Positions 17,416-25,200 of a stretch of DNA of 64,000 nucleotides are shown here, in pieces. The translations under genes and the position numbers were made by a program. Numbering within the stretch: position 1 is the first letter of the stretch; each line of letters begins with the position of its first letter. The notes under the pieces are model-generated. The model was not told where the DNA came from, ran no database searches, and worked only from the letters and a program-made list of their open reading frames with translations. This stretch comes from Bog-473 sp963804055 (GTDB lineage Bacteria > Actinomycetota > Acidimicrobiia > Acidimicrobiales > RAAP-2), in contig CAWDOU010000005.1 in NCBI GenBank assembly GCA_963804055.1, forward strand, positions 186,001 to 250,000. The letters run 5' to 3'.

Positions 17416-18276
17416 ATGCCCGGCGTCCATATCGTCACCGACAGTGCCTGCGACCTGACCGACCAGCTCGTCAAGGAGCACAACGTCACGGTGGTGCCGT
17501 TGACCATCCGGTTCGGCGACGAGGAGCTCGAGGACCGCCGCCAGCTCTCACCGGCCGAATTCTGGGAGCGCTGTCACGGCAAGGGCGACCTGCCCCAGAC
17601 GGCCGCGCCCTCCCCCGGCGCGTTCCAGGCCGCCTTCCAGCAGGCGGCCGACGAGGGTGCCGACGCCGTCCTGTGCCTCACCATCTCCTCCAAGGTGTCG
17701 GGCACCTACGGCTCCGCCGTCACCGCCGCCGACACCTTCACCGCCGTCCCCGTCCGTGTCGTCGACACCTACTCCCTCACCATGGGCCAGGGGCTGCTCG
17801 TCATCGCGGCCGCCGAGGAGGCTGCGGCCGGTGCCGGCCTCGACGAGCTGGTGGCGGCCACCGAGGACCGGATCCCCCGCACCCGCATCTACGGCGTGTT
17901 GGGCGGGCTCGAGCACCTTCAGCGCGGCGGTCGCATCGGCGGTGCCCGCGCCCTGGTGGGCTCGCTCCTCAACATCAAGCCCGTGATCCAGCTCAAGGAC
18001 GGCGAGGTCGCCGAGGAGTCCAAGCAGCGCACACGCGGCAAGGCACTGGCCTACCTGAACGACAAGGTCAGGGCCGATGCCCCGCTCGAGCGCCTGGCGG
18101 TCGCCGACGGCGCCTGTGACGACTTCGGCGACGTCCTGGCCCGTCTCGGCGACATCGTCACCGAGCACCCGCTGGTGGCGGTCGACCTCGGCCCGGTCGT
18201 CGGGACCCACGCCGGGCCCAACACCGTGGGCGTCTGCTACATCGTCCCTGCCAGAGCGGCCGGCAGCGCCGGGTAG
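17416..18276 (+). CDS. DegV family fatty-acid-binding protein
   Basis: 286 residues, the usual length. It opens HIVTDSACDLTDQLVKEHNV and has the fatty-acid-binding Thr/Ser segment TISSKVSGTYGSA (about 93-105). GVLGGLEHLQRGGRIGGARAL and the C-terminal GTHAGPNTVGVCYI are diagnostic. DegV (FakB) proteins hold a fatty acid for phosphorylation by FakA; no FakA gene is in the window. It occupies the place where sigM lies in mycobacteria (between murJ and trxB). Confidence 0.93.
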   Translation: MPGVHIVTDSACDLTDQLVKEHNVTVVPLTIRFGDEELEDRRQLSPAEFWERCHGKGDLPQTAAPSPGAFQAAFQQAADEGADAVLCLTISSKVSGTYGSAVTAADTFTAVPVRVVDTYSLTMGQGLLVIAAAEEAAAGAGLDELVAATEDRIPRTRIYGVLGGLEHLQRGGRIGGARALVGSLLNIKPVIQLKDGEVAEESKQRTRGKALAYLNDKVRADAPLERLAVADGACDDFGDVLARLGDIVTEHPLVAVDLGPVVGTHAGPNTVGVCYIVPARAAGSAG

Positions 18277-18286
18277 TCTCCACGCC

Positions 18287-18589
18287 GTGGCTGAGAACGA
18301 TGTCGCCGATGCGCTGTCCGACCGTGCCCTCGGGGCCGTCGACACGGTGGTCGCCACCGTCAACGACAAGGCCATCCGCCCGGCCATCGTGGCTGCCCGC
18401 GGCATCGTCTTCGGCGTCATCATCGCCGTCGTGGGCATCACCGTCGTGGTGCTCTTCTGTGTCGGCTTCATCCGCCTGACCACCATCGCGGGACACCGGA
18501 TCTGGGCGTCCTACCTGGTCCTGGGCCTCATCTTCTGTGCCGTGGGCGCCGTGCTGTACTCGCGCCGCGGCGTGCCACCCGATGCCTGA
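18287..18589 (+). CDS. Small two-helix membrane protein, unknown
   Basis: 100 residues from GTG 18287, 10 bp after the DegV stop. It has a soluble N-terminal third (AENDVADALSDRALGAVDTV), a hydrophobic helix (IVFGVIIAVVGITVVVLFCVGF) and a second helix (SYLVLGLIFCAVGAVLY) ending in a short basic tail, so both ends are probably cytosolic. It overlaps the trxB start by eight bases, so translation is coupled. I do not recognise the family. Confidence 0.75.
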   Translation: MAENDVADALSDRALGAVDTVVATVNDKAIRPAIVAARGIVFGVIIAVVGITVVVLFCVGFIRLTTIAGHRIWASYLVLGLIFCAVGAVLYSRRGVPPDA

Positions 18590-19544
18590 GCGCCGCAAGG
18601 TCGTCATCATCGGCAGCGGGCCGGCGGGACTCACCGCCGCGCTGTACTCCGCGCGGGCCCAGCTCGAACCCCTGGTCGTCGAGGGCGAGCCCTCCTCCAC
18701 CAGCGACCAGCCCGGTGGCCAGCTCATGCTGACGACCGACGTGGAGAACTACCCCGGCTTCGTCGACGGGGTCATGGGGCCCGACCTCATGGGGATGATG
18801 CGGGCTCAGGCCCTGCGCTTCGAGGCCGAGCTGCGCACGGCCAAGGTCAGCCGCATCAATGTGACGCCCTGGCCCTTCGAGGTCTGGATCGGCGACCCCG
18901 AGGCGGACGAGCCCACCGTCCTCGCCGACACCCTCATTGTGGCCACCGGGGCCCGCTCCCTCATGCTGGGCTGCCCCAACGAGGACCGCCTGCTCGGCTA
19001 CGGCGTGTCGACCTGCGCCACCTGCGACGGCTTCTTCTTCCGCGAGCAGCACATCGCCGTGGCCGGCGGCGGCGACTCCGCTCTCGAAGAGGCGCTCTTC
19101 CTGACCCGCTTCGCCTCCAAGGTCACCGTGATCCACCGCCGCGACGAGCTGCGGGCCTCCAAGATCATGCAGGAACGCGCCTTCAAGAACCCCAAGATCG
19201 AGTTCCACTGGAACGCCGTCATCACCGAGATCCTGGGCGACACCAAGGTCAGCGGCGTGAAGCTACGCGACACGGTCACGGGGGACGAGTCCGAGCTCAA
19301 TGTGACCGGCCTCTTCGTCGCCATCGGCCACGAGCCCAACAGCGCCCTGCTCAAGGGCCAGATCGAGCTCGAGGACAACGGCTACGTCCGCACCTTCGAC
19401 GGCACGACCAGGACCAGTGTGGACGGGGTCTTCGCCGCCGGCGACGTGCAGGACGACTACTACCGCCAGGCCATCACCTCGGCCGGGTCGGGCTGCATGG
19501 CCGCCATCGACGCCGAGCGCTGGCTCGAAGAGCGCGGCGAGTAG
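18582..19544 (+). CDS. trxB: Thioredoxin-disulfide reductase
   Basis: 320 residues from ATG 18582. FAD-binding VVIIGSGPAGLTAALYSARA (about 7-26), the redox-active pair STCATCDGFF (about 145-154), NADPH-binding VAGGGDSALEEALFL with the following HRRDELRAS, and the closing GVFAAGDVQDDYYRQAITSAG are all intact. It reduces thioredoxin with NADPH in the cytosol. It overlaps the preceding small gene and is followed after 53 bp by trxA, the same order as in mycobacteria. Confidence 0.97.
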   Translation: MPERRKVVIIGSGPAGLTAALYSARAQLEPLVVEGEPSSTSDQPGGQLMLTTDVENYPGFVDGVMGPDLMGMMRAQALRFEAELRTAKVSRINVTPWPFEVWIGDPEADEPTVLADTLIVATGARSLMLGCPNEDRLLGYGVSTCATCDGFFFREQHIAVAGGGDSALEEALFLTRFASKVTVIHRRDELRASKIMQERAFKNPKIEFHWNAVITEILGDTKVSGVKLRDTVTGDESELNVTGLFVAIGHEPNSALLKGQIELEDNGYVRTFDGTTRTSVDGVFAAGDVQDDYYRQAITSAGSGCMAAIDAERWLEERGE

Positions 19545-19597
19545 CCGGGAACAGAACCGGTTGGGCCGGGGTTGGACCTGCTGACAAGGAGATTGCC

Positions 19598-19924
19598 ATG
19601 AGCGAGAAGATCGAGACCCTGACCGACGCTACCTTTGACGAGCATGTCAAAGCTTCGGATGTCCCCGTCCTGGTGGACTTCTGGGCGGAATGGTGCGGCC
19701 CGTGCAAGATGATCTCCCCGGTGTTGGAGGAGATCGCGGAGGAGCAGGCCGGCAAGATCCGGATCGGCAAGCTCAACATCGACGACAACCTGGACGTGAC
19801 CAGGCGCTTCGACGTGATGAGCATTCCGACGCTGATCCTGTTCAAGGACGGGGAGCCGGCGGTACGCCTGATCGGGGCCAAGCCCAAGGGCCAGCTCCTC
19901 GAGGAGATCTCGGCCTACCTGTAG
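19598..19924 (+). CDS. trxA: Thioredoxin
   Basis: 108 residues. Active site FWAEWCGPCKMISP (about residues 28-41), the buried aspartate region and the cis-proline loop MSIPTLILFKDG (about 75-86) are intact. The ATG has AAGGAG upstream. It is the substrate of the TrxB encoded just before it. Confidence 0.97.
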   Translation: MSEKIETLTDATFDEHVKASDVPVLVDFWAEWCGPCKMISPVLEEIAEEQAGKIRIGKLNIDDNLDVTRRFDVMSIPTLILFKDGEPAVRLIGAKPKGQLLEEISAYL

Positions 19925-19926
19925 GC

Positions 19927-20898
19927 CTGCCCCTCGCCGTCGGGGACCGTGGTGACGCGGTCTCCGACATCCAGCACCGTCTGGCCGCCATTTTGCCCGG
20001 CGCGCCCGTCGACGCCGATGGCGTCTTCGGCTCGGGCACCCGTGCCGCCCTCGAGGCTTTCCAGCGGCTGCGCGGTCTCCGCGTCGACGGCGTGTGCGGG
20101 CCCCAGACGTGGAATACCCTGGTGGAGGCCGGTTTTCAGCTCGGCGACCGCTTCTTGTACCGCCGGACCCCGATGCTGCGGGGTGACGACGTGGCCGAGC
20201 TGCAACGTCGCCTGTGCACGCTGGGGTTCGACACGGGCCGCGTGGACGGGATCTTCGGAGACGCCACCGTACGCGCCCTCGACGAGTTCCAGCGCAACGC
20301 CGGCCTCCCGGTCGATGGCATCGTCGGCGGGGCCACCCTCGAGGCGCTCGTACGCCTGGAGAGCCGGCACCACGAGCCCTCGCTCGTCTCCGCCGTGCGG
20401 GCGAGGGCAGCCCTGCGCGACGCCCCTCCCACGCTGCGGGGCCGCCATATCGCCGTCGGCGAGAGCGGCGGCCTGGGCAGCGTCACCGGCGCCCTGCGGC
20501 GCCGCCTGACCTGGGGCGGCATCAGGGTGACCGAGCTGCACCACCCCGACGACGCCGTGCAGGCCAAGGAGGCCAACGAGCTCGGGGTCGACGTCTTTGT
20601 CGGTCTCCGGCTCAATCCCTCGACCTCAGGTTGCCGCACGGCCTTCTGGTCCGGCCGCCACGACGAGTCCCTGGGCGGGCGCCGCCTGGCCGAGCTGGTC
20701 CAGGCCGCGGTCCCCCAGGCTCTCGGCGTCGCCGATGCCGGGGTGCACGGCATGTCGGTGCCCCTCCTGCGCGAGACCCGCATGCCTGCCGTGCTCATTG
20801 AGGTGGGCCCGACCAGCAGCGTGGTCGAGGGTACGTCCGCACTGGCGGCCGCCCTCGCTGCTGCGCTGGGGCGCTGGGCCGACGCGTCCTGGGATTGA
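19927..20898 (+). CDS. CwlM-like N-acetylmuramoyl-L-alanine amidase homologue with two peptidoglycan-binding repeats
   Basis: About 323 residues. Two PG-binding type 1 repeats: VSDIQHRLAAILPGAPVDAD to TWNTLVEA, and DDVAELQRRLCTLGFDTGRV to TLEALVRLE. An amidase-3-like domain follows (about 175-323; VFVGLRLNPS, MPAVLIEVGPTS). Architecture and place after trxB-trxA match mycobacterial CwlM, a regulator of peptidoglycan precursor synthesis rather than a working amidase. No ATG, GTG or TTG lies in frame between the trxA stop and the first repeat; CTG 19927 is the best start guess. The expected HHPD...EAN segment is partly kept (TELHHPDDAVQAKEANELGV), so activity cannot be excluded. Confidence 0.82.
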   Translation: MPLAVGDRGDAVSDIQHRLAAILPGAPVDADGVFGSGTRAALEAFQRLRGLRVDGVCGPQTWNTLVEAGFQLGDRFLYRRTPMLRGDDVAELQRRLCTLGFDTGRVDGIFGDATVRALDEFQRNAGLPVDGIVGGATLEALVRLESRHHEPSLVSAVRARAALRDAPPTLRGRHIAVGESGGLGSVTGALRRRLTWGGIRVTELHHPDDAVQAKEANELGVDVFVGLRLNPSTSGCRTAFWSGRHDESLGGRRLAELVQAAVPQALGVADAGVHGMSVPLLRETRMPAVLIEVGPTSSVVEGTSALAAALAAALGRWADASWD

Positions 20899-21008
20899 TT
20901 ACCAGTAATCACAACGGTCGGAATTGCGACTCCGGTGTCCATCTGGCATCGCCGCGGCCACGGCGACGGTTACGCGATCAAAGCTTCCGGCAGGTGAACG
21001 AAGTGACA

Positions 21009-21037
21009 ATCCACAACGTCATGCACAGGTTGTGGAT
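21009..21037. terminator. Inverted repeat between convergent cwlM-like and parB genes
   Basis: ATCCACAAC at 21009-21017 and GTTGTGGAT at 21029-21037 are perfect complements with an 11-base loop. The position, between convergent genes, fits a bidirectional terminator, but there is no T-tract on either side. The arms also contain DnaA-box-like cores (21031-21039 reads TGTGGATGA). A second, short one, GATTACCAGTAATC, lies just after the upstream gene's stop. Confidence 0.4.
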
Positions 21038-21069
21038 GAAGCTGTACCGCCCCTTGACGGTTGTGTGAA

Positions 21070-22032
21070 CTACGCGACGCCGCCGTCACCGACCATGGCG
21101 CGGTAGATGCGCTCGAGGTCCTCGAGGGTCGCGAACTCCACCACCAGGCGGCCGCGCCGATTCTGGATATCGACCTTGACCCGGGTGTTGAGATAGGTCG
21201 AGAGCAGATCCTCGAGCTCGAGCACGCCGGGCTCGGGCAGCTTTCGTACGGTGGCGCGACGGCTGCTCGGTTCGGTGGTACCTGAGGTGGTACCCGGCGG
21301 AACCAACGTCTGCTCGGGGGCATCGGGTACATCGGGCGTATCGGGGACGACCCTGAGCTCGGAGCCCCCCCGGCGCACCATCTCCTCCACCGCTCGAACC
21401 GTCAACCCCTCCTCGACGATCTGCTCGACCATCTTCTCCTGCAGGGTCCGGTCCGGAGTCCCCAGCAGCGCCCGTGCATGGCCGGCCGAGATGGTCCGCT
21501 CTGCCAGTGCCCGTTGGGCCCCGGCGGGCAGTTGCAGCAGGCGCAGGGTGTTGGTGACCGTGGCCCGCCCCTTACCCATCCGCGTGGCCACCTGCTCGTG
21601 GGTGAGACCGAACTCGTCGATCAACTGCTGGTAGGCCGCCGCCTCCTCGAGTGCGTTGAGGTCGACCCGGTGCAGGTTCTCGACCAGCGCCTGCTCCAGG
21701 CTGGCGACGTCGTCGGCCACCTGGACGAGCACGGGGATGGTCTGCAGGCCGGCCCGACGGGCCGCCCGCCAGCGCCGCTCCCCCGCGATCAGCTCGTAGC
21801 TGTCCTCTTCTTCTTCGAGCTGGCGCACCAGCACGGGCTGCAGCAGGCCGACCTCTCGAATGGACGCCGCCAGAGCTCCCATCGACTCCTCGTCGAAGTG
21901 GCTCCGTGGTTGGTAGGAGTTCGGTCGGATGTGGGAGATCGGGACGACCCGGAGGAGGGAGTCGGTCTCCCCCGTCGCCTCACTGGGGATCAGGGCACTG
22001 AGGCCCTTACCGAGACCGCTGCGGCGCGCCAT
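21070..22032 (-). CDS. parB: Chromosome partitioning protein ParB
   Basis: 320 residues. It opens with RRSGLGKGLSALIPSE, the N-terminal region that interacts with ParA. The CTPase/nuclease-like fold has YQPRSHFDEE and ELIAGERRWRAARRAGL. A helix-turn-helix region follows (LTHEQVATRMGKGRATVTNTLRL), then a C-terminal dimerisation domain with IQNRRGRLVVEF. ParB loads at parS and spreads on DNA to segregate the origin. It overlaps parA by 26 bp. Two parS-like sites lie 1.3 kb upstream. Confidence 0.97.
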   Translation of the reverse strand: MARRSGLGKGLSALIPSEATGETDSLLRVVPISHIRPNSYQPRSHFDEESMGALAASIREVGLLQPVLVRQLEEEEDSYELIAGERRWRAARRAGLQTIPVLVQVADDVASLEQALVENLHRVDLNALEEAAAYQQLIDEFGLTHEQVATRMGKGRATVTNTLRLLQLPAGAQRALAERTISAGHARALLGTPDRTLQEKMVEQIVEEGLTVRAVEEMVRRGGSELRVVPDTPDVPDAPEQTLVPPGTTSGTTEPSSRRATVRKLPEPGVLELEDLLSTYLNTRVKVDIQNRRGRLVVEFATLEDLERIYRAMVGDGGVA

Positions 22033-23218
22033 TGCTCACCTCCTTGGCCAGCTCGCGGTAGGCCACGGCACCTCGCGAGGCAGGATCGAACACCGTGATG
22101 GGTTGCCCGAAGGAGGGCGCTTCGGAAAGACGGACAGTGCGCGGGATCACCGCGCGGCAGACCCGCTCGGAGAAGTGCTCCCGGACCTCGTTGGCCACGT
22201 CGACCGAGAGCCGGGTCCGGGCGTCGTACATGGTCAACACAATTGTGCTGACCTCCAGCGTCTGATTCAGATTGGTCGAGACCAGGTTCACGTTGCGCAG
22301 GAGCTGACTGAGGCCCTCGAGGGCGTAGTACTCGCACTGAATGGGAACGAGCACCTCGTCGGCCGCAGCAAGGCCGTTGACGGTGATCAGGCCGAGCGAC
22401 GGTGGGCAGTCGATGAGGACGAAGTCGAAGTCGTCCACGACGGTGTCGATCGCCCTCTTCAGCTTGAGCTCACGGCTGAACGCCGGGACCAGCTCGATCT
22501 CGACGCCGGCGAGGTCGATCGTGGCCGGGGCGACGAACAGGTTCTTGACGCTTGTCGGCTCGATGCAGTCCTCCAACGGCTGATCCCGCATGATCACGTC
22601 GTACATGGAGAGCTCGAAATTCCGGGCCTCCACCCCCAGTCCGGTGGTGGCGTTGCCCTGGGGGTCGAGGTCGATCACCAGCACCCGGTAGTCCAGCTCG
22701 GCCAGGGCCGCCCCCAGGTTCACCGTGGTCGTGGTCTTCCCGACGCCGCCCTTCTGGTTGGCGATGGCGATGATACGGGGGAGCGCGCGGGTCTCGGGCT
22801 TCGAACCGTTGAGCAACTCCGTGGCGTCGCCGCCGATGGAGGGCGCGCGCATGGCGTGCTTGGGGACTGCCGGAGGTCGTTCGGTCTCCGGCTCGGCGAC
22901 CTGCGTTTCGATCGCCGGCCCGGCGGCGGCGTGAGCGGCAACCGCTTCGGTGGTCAGCGTTGGTTCGGGTGCCGGATGGGCGGAAGGGATATCCGGAGGG
23001 CTCGGCGTCTGCTCCGGGACGACCTCGACCACCTGAACCGGTGGTGGTGGCTCCGCCACGGGTAGATCCACCGGGGGAGTGGGCACCGGTTCGGCAATGA
23101 CGGTGGCGACGGGATCCGCCGGGTGCGTCTGCTCCTGGTCGTAATCGTAGGGAACGACCACCGGCTCTTGTGATCCGTCTGTCTCAGCAGGGTCTTTGTC
23201 CCTGCGTCTGATGCGCAT
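22007..23218 (-). CDS. parA: Chromosome partitioning ATPase ParA (Soj) with a long N-terminal extension
   Basis: 403 residues. The ATPase begins near residue 145 (PRIIAIANQKGGVGKTTTTV, deviant Walker A) and continues with VLVIDLDPQGNATTGLG and DFVLIDCPPSLGLITVNGL. About 140 residues before it are rich in Pro, Glu, Val and Ala and likely disordered. ParA binds DNA in its ATP form and moves ParB-parS complexes. Start choice is from the first ATG; parS sites lie in the leader beyond it. Confidence 0.95.
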   Translation of the reverse strand: MRIRRRDKDPAETDGSQEPVVVPYDYDQEQTHPADPVATVIAEPVPTPPVDLPVAEPPPPVQVVEVVPEQTPSPPDIPSAHPAPEPTLTTEAVAAHAAAGPAIETQVAEPETERPPAVPKHAMRAPSIGGDATELLNGSKPETRALPRIIAIANQKGGVGKTTTTVNLGAALAELDYRVLVIDLDPQGNATTGLGVEARNFELSMYDVIMRDQPLEDCIEPTSVKNLFVAPATIDLAGVEIELVPAFSRELKLKRAIDTVVDDFDFVLIDCPPSLGLITVNGLAAADEVLVPIQCEYYALEGLSQLLRNVNLVSTNLNQTLEVSTIVLTMYDARTRLSVDVANEVREHFSERVCRAVIPRTVRLSEAPSFGQPITVFDPASRGAVAYRELAKEVSNGAPQRSR

Positions 23219-23293
23219 CAGGTAGGACTTCCGAGACTCCGCCGCACGCCGCCTATCCTGGCCTGCCGGCGTCCCGAGGTCAAGAGTTGAGAT

Positions 23294-23309
23294 TGTTCCA
23301 CGTGAAACC
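23294..23309. promoter_or_regulatory. parS site 1
   Basis: TGTTCCACGTGAAACC differs from the consensus TGTTTCACGTGAAACA in two positions (fifth and last base). It lies between parA and rsmG, about 75 bp upstream of the parA start and about 4 kb from dnaA, the usual origin-proximal place. Confidence 0.85.
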
Positions 23310-23342
23310 GCCGCTCGAAGACTTCAGCTGATTTCACCCAGC

Positions 23343-23358
23343 CGTTCCACGTGGAACA
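23343..23358. promoter_or_regulatory. parS site 2
   Basis: CGTTCCACGTGGAACA contains the perfect 14-bp palindrome GTTCCACGTGGAAC and differs from the parS pattern TGTTYCACGTGRAACA only at the first base. It lies 33 bp beyond site 1, so two ParB loading sites sit together. Confidence 0.85.
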
Positions 23359-23504
23359 TCTTCCCGTCACGATGCCTCAGCCAGGGTGGTCGGCCCCGAT
23401 TGCCGTCGGCCACGCTGCACCTGCTGGGCACGGCGACCGGAACCCACGGGCCCGGGCCGGAGGCTTCCTCACCGCAGCGGCCAGGGGCGAACCTATGACC
23501 GACC

Positions 23505-24167
23505 TCAGAAGAGGGGCCTCTTGGCCGGAACGCCGTTACGCCGGGGAAAGCGCTCAGGGCAGGCCGAGACCTGGCGCAGCACCCGGTACTCGAAACCCTC
23601 GTGCACCACCTCGTCCGTTTCCAGGCCGAGCTGACCGAGCGGTTCCGCCGGCCATCTGTCGTCCCGCTGGTCCTCCCGGTCCCCCTGCGGGGGTTCCGAG
23701 ACGAGCAGCCACCCGCCGACTCTGAGGAGCGGGGCGGCACATTCCGCCACCACGGCGGGGCGCCCGAACGAGCGCGCCAGGGCCCCGTCGAAGCCGGCCC
23801 GCAGCCCGTCCTGGCGCCCGCTCACCTCGGCCCGCTCCTCGAGCACCGTCACCCGCGACCCAAGGCCCAGACGCTCGACGGCCCGGCGCAGGAAGGCAGC
23901 CCGGCGTCCGTTCGCCTCCAGGAGTGTCATGGAGCAGGCGGGCCATCCGGTCGCCACGACGAGTGCGGGGAGACCCCCGCCAGAGCCGAGGTCCACCAGG
24001 CGGACCGGAGCCCCGGGGGACAGGCGGCGGGCAATAGTGCCGAACCCCTGCGCGTGCCGGATCTGCGGCTCCATGGGGCCGGGGCCGAGGAAGCCCAGGG
24101 CACGCGCCTCACCGAGCAACTCGACTACAAGAGCGGGGGAGTCGCCCCCGTCGTCGGCGCCGGGCAC
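23505..24167 (-). CDS. rsmG: 16S rRNA (guanine-527-N7)-methyltransferase RsmG
   Basis: 220 residues from GTG 24167, ten bases after the jag stop. SAM-binding RLVDLGSGGGLPALVVA (about 56-72) with the next acidic strand end LLEANGRRAAFLRRA, then a central GALARSFGRPAVVAECAAPLL. It methylates G527 of 16S rRNA, the target linked to streptomycin sensitivity. The order parB-parA-rsmG-jag-yidC is the usual one beside the origin. Confidence 0.92.
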   Translation of the reverse strand: MPGADDGGDSPALVVELLGEARALGFLGPGPMEPQIRHAQGFGTIARRLSPGAPVRLVDLGSGGGLPALVVATGWPACSMTLLEANGRRAAFLRRAVERLGLGSRVTVLEERAEVSGRQDGLRAGFDGALARSFGRPAVVAECAAPLLRVGGWLLVSEPPQGDREDQRDDRWPAEPLGQLGLETDEVVHEGFEYRVLRQVSACPERFPRRNGVPAKRPLF

Positions 24168-24177
24168 CGGCGCCGAA

Positions 24178-25197
24178 TCAGCCCGCTGGTGCGATGACGA
24201 TGTGGCGGTTGGGGTCTTCGCCCTCGGAGCGGGTCTGGACCCCCGCCATCTCGTTGATGGCGTCGTGCACTGCCTTGCGGTCCGCCGGGCTCATGGGCTC
24301 GAGGGCCTTCTCCTGGCCCGACGCCAGGACCTCTTCAGCGATCTGGACGCTGAAACGCTTCAGCGCCGCCGAGCGACGCTCCCGGTAGCCGGCCACGTCG
24401 ACCAGGATCCGGTCTGTGCGCGACGGGCACTGGCGCTGAACGACGGCCCGGGTGAGGTCCTGCAGGGCGGCCAGGGTGGACCCCCGGGGGCCCACGAGAA
24501 TCCCGAGGTCCTCGCCCAGGGCGGCGATCTCGACCGTGTCCTCGTCGAGAAGCCGTGTCTCGACCGTGCCCTGCATCCCGAACTCACTCAGCAGGTCGGC
24601 CACGAACGCCCGGCCGACCTCACCCTGCTCTTCGAGCGTCATTCCCTCGGCCATGTCACCTGTCTCCTTCGCTTCGGTGCTCCGTTGCGGAGCCTTCTCG
24701 GCCGACGGCCCCCGCGAGCCGTTCTGCGATCCTTCCGTCGACGCCACACCGGTGGTCGTCGCCTTGCTGCGATTGCGCCGGCGCCGGGCGGATCGGCTGG
24801 TGCCGCTCCCTGTTCCCGCCGCCGTGGTCGTGCCGGCTCCGTTGCCCCCGGAGCCCCCGTTGCCCGCAGAGCCGCCCGAGCCGCCGTCGGCCCGGCTATG
24901 ACCGGCGCCACCAGACGGAGCCCGCTGGCCACCTTGGCGGCCACCCTGGCCCGACCGGCCGCCTCCTCCACCGCCACCGCTGCTCCCGCTGCGCCGCGAT
25001 CGTTCACGGCGTGGGCGTGCACCGACCGGACGGACGCGGGCCCGCACCCGGGCCTCGACCCGCACACGACCGAACAGGCCCGTCTTGGGTTCGTCCACCA
25101 CGATCACCTCGGCGTCTCCCACGGCCACACCCAGCTGATCGAGGGCACGTTCGGTCGCCTCTTCGACGGTCTTGCCCGCCACCTCAACCCACTCCAC
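24178..25197 (-). CDS. jag: Jag/KhpB-type RNA-binding protein with a long Gly/Ser/Arg linker
   Basis: 339 residues. The N-terminal Jag domain is MEWVEVAGKTVEEATERALD to VIVVDEPKTGLFGRVRVEAR (1-50). A low-complexity linker of about 130 residues rich in Gly, Ser, Arg and Thr follows. The KH domain is TVEIAALGEDLGILVGPRGS (about 225-250) and the R3H domain near the end is KRFSVQIAEEVLASGQEKAL with PADRKAVHDAINE. KhpB binds RNA with KhpA and links to cell elongation. It is placed 3 bp after yidC, the normal neighbour. Confidence 0.93.
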   Translation of the reverse strand: MEWVEVAGKTVEEATERALDQLGVAVGDAEVIVVDEPKTGLFGRVRVEARVRARVRPVGARPRRERSRRSGSSGGGGGGGRSGQGGRQGGQRAPSGGAGHSRADGGSGGSAGNGGSGGNGAGTTTAAGTGSGTSRSARRRRNRSKATTTGVASTEGSQNGSRGPSAEKAPQRSTEAKETGDMAEGMTLEEQGEVGRAFVADLLSEFGMQGTVETRLLDEDTVEIAALGEDLGILVGPRGSTLAALQDLTRAVVQRQCPSRTDRILVDVAGYRERRSAALKRFSVQIAEEVLASGQEKALEPMSPADRKAVHDAINEMAGVQTRSEGEDPNRHIVIAPAG

Positions 25198-25200
25198 GCG

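Noticed and set aside
15183..17507. Long minus-strand open frame opposite murJ
   Set aside because: Antisense of a clear membrane protein; the translation is Arg/Gly/Glu-rich and lacks any family motif.
19598..20898. TrxA-amidase fusion by stop readthrough
   Set aside because: The amidase is in a different frame from trxA, so readthrough of the TAG would not join them.
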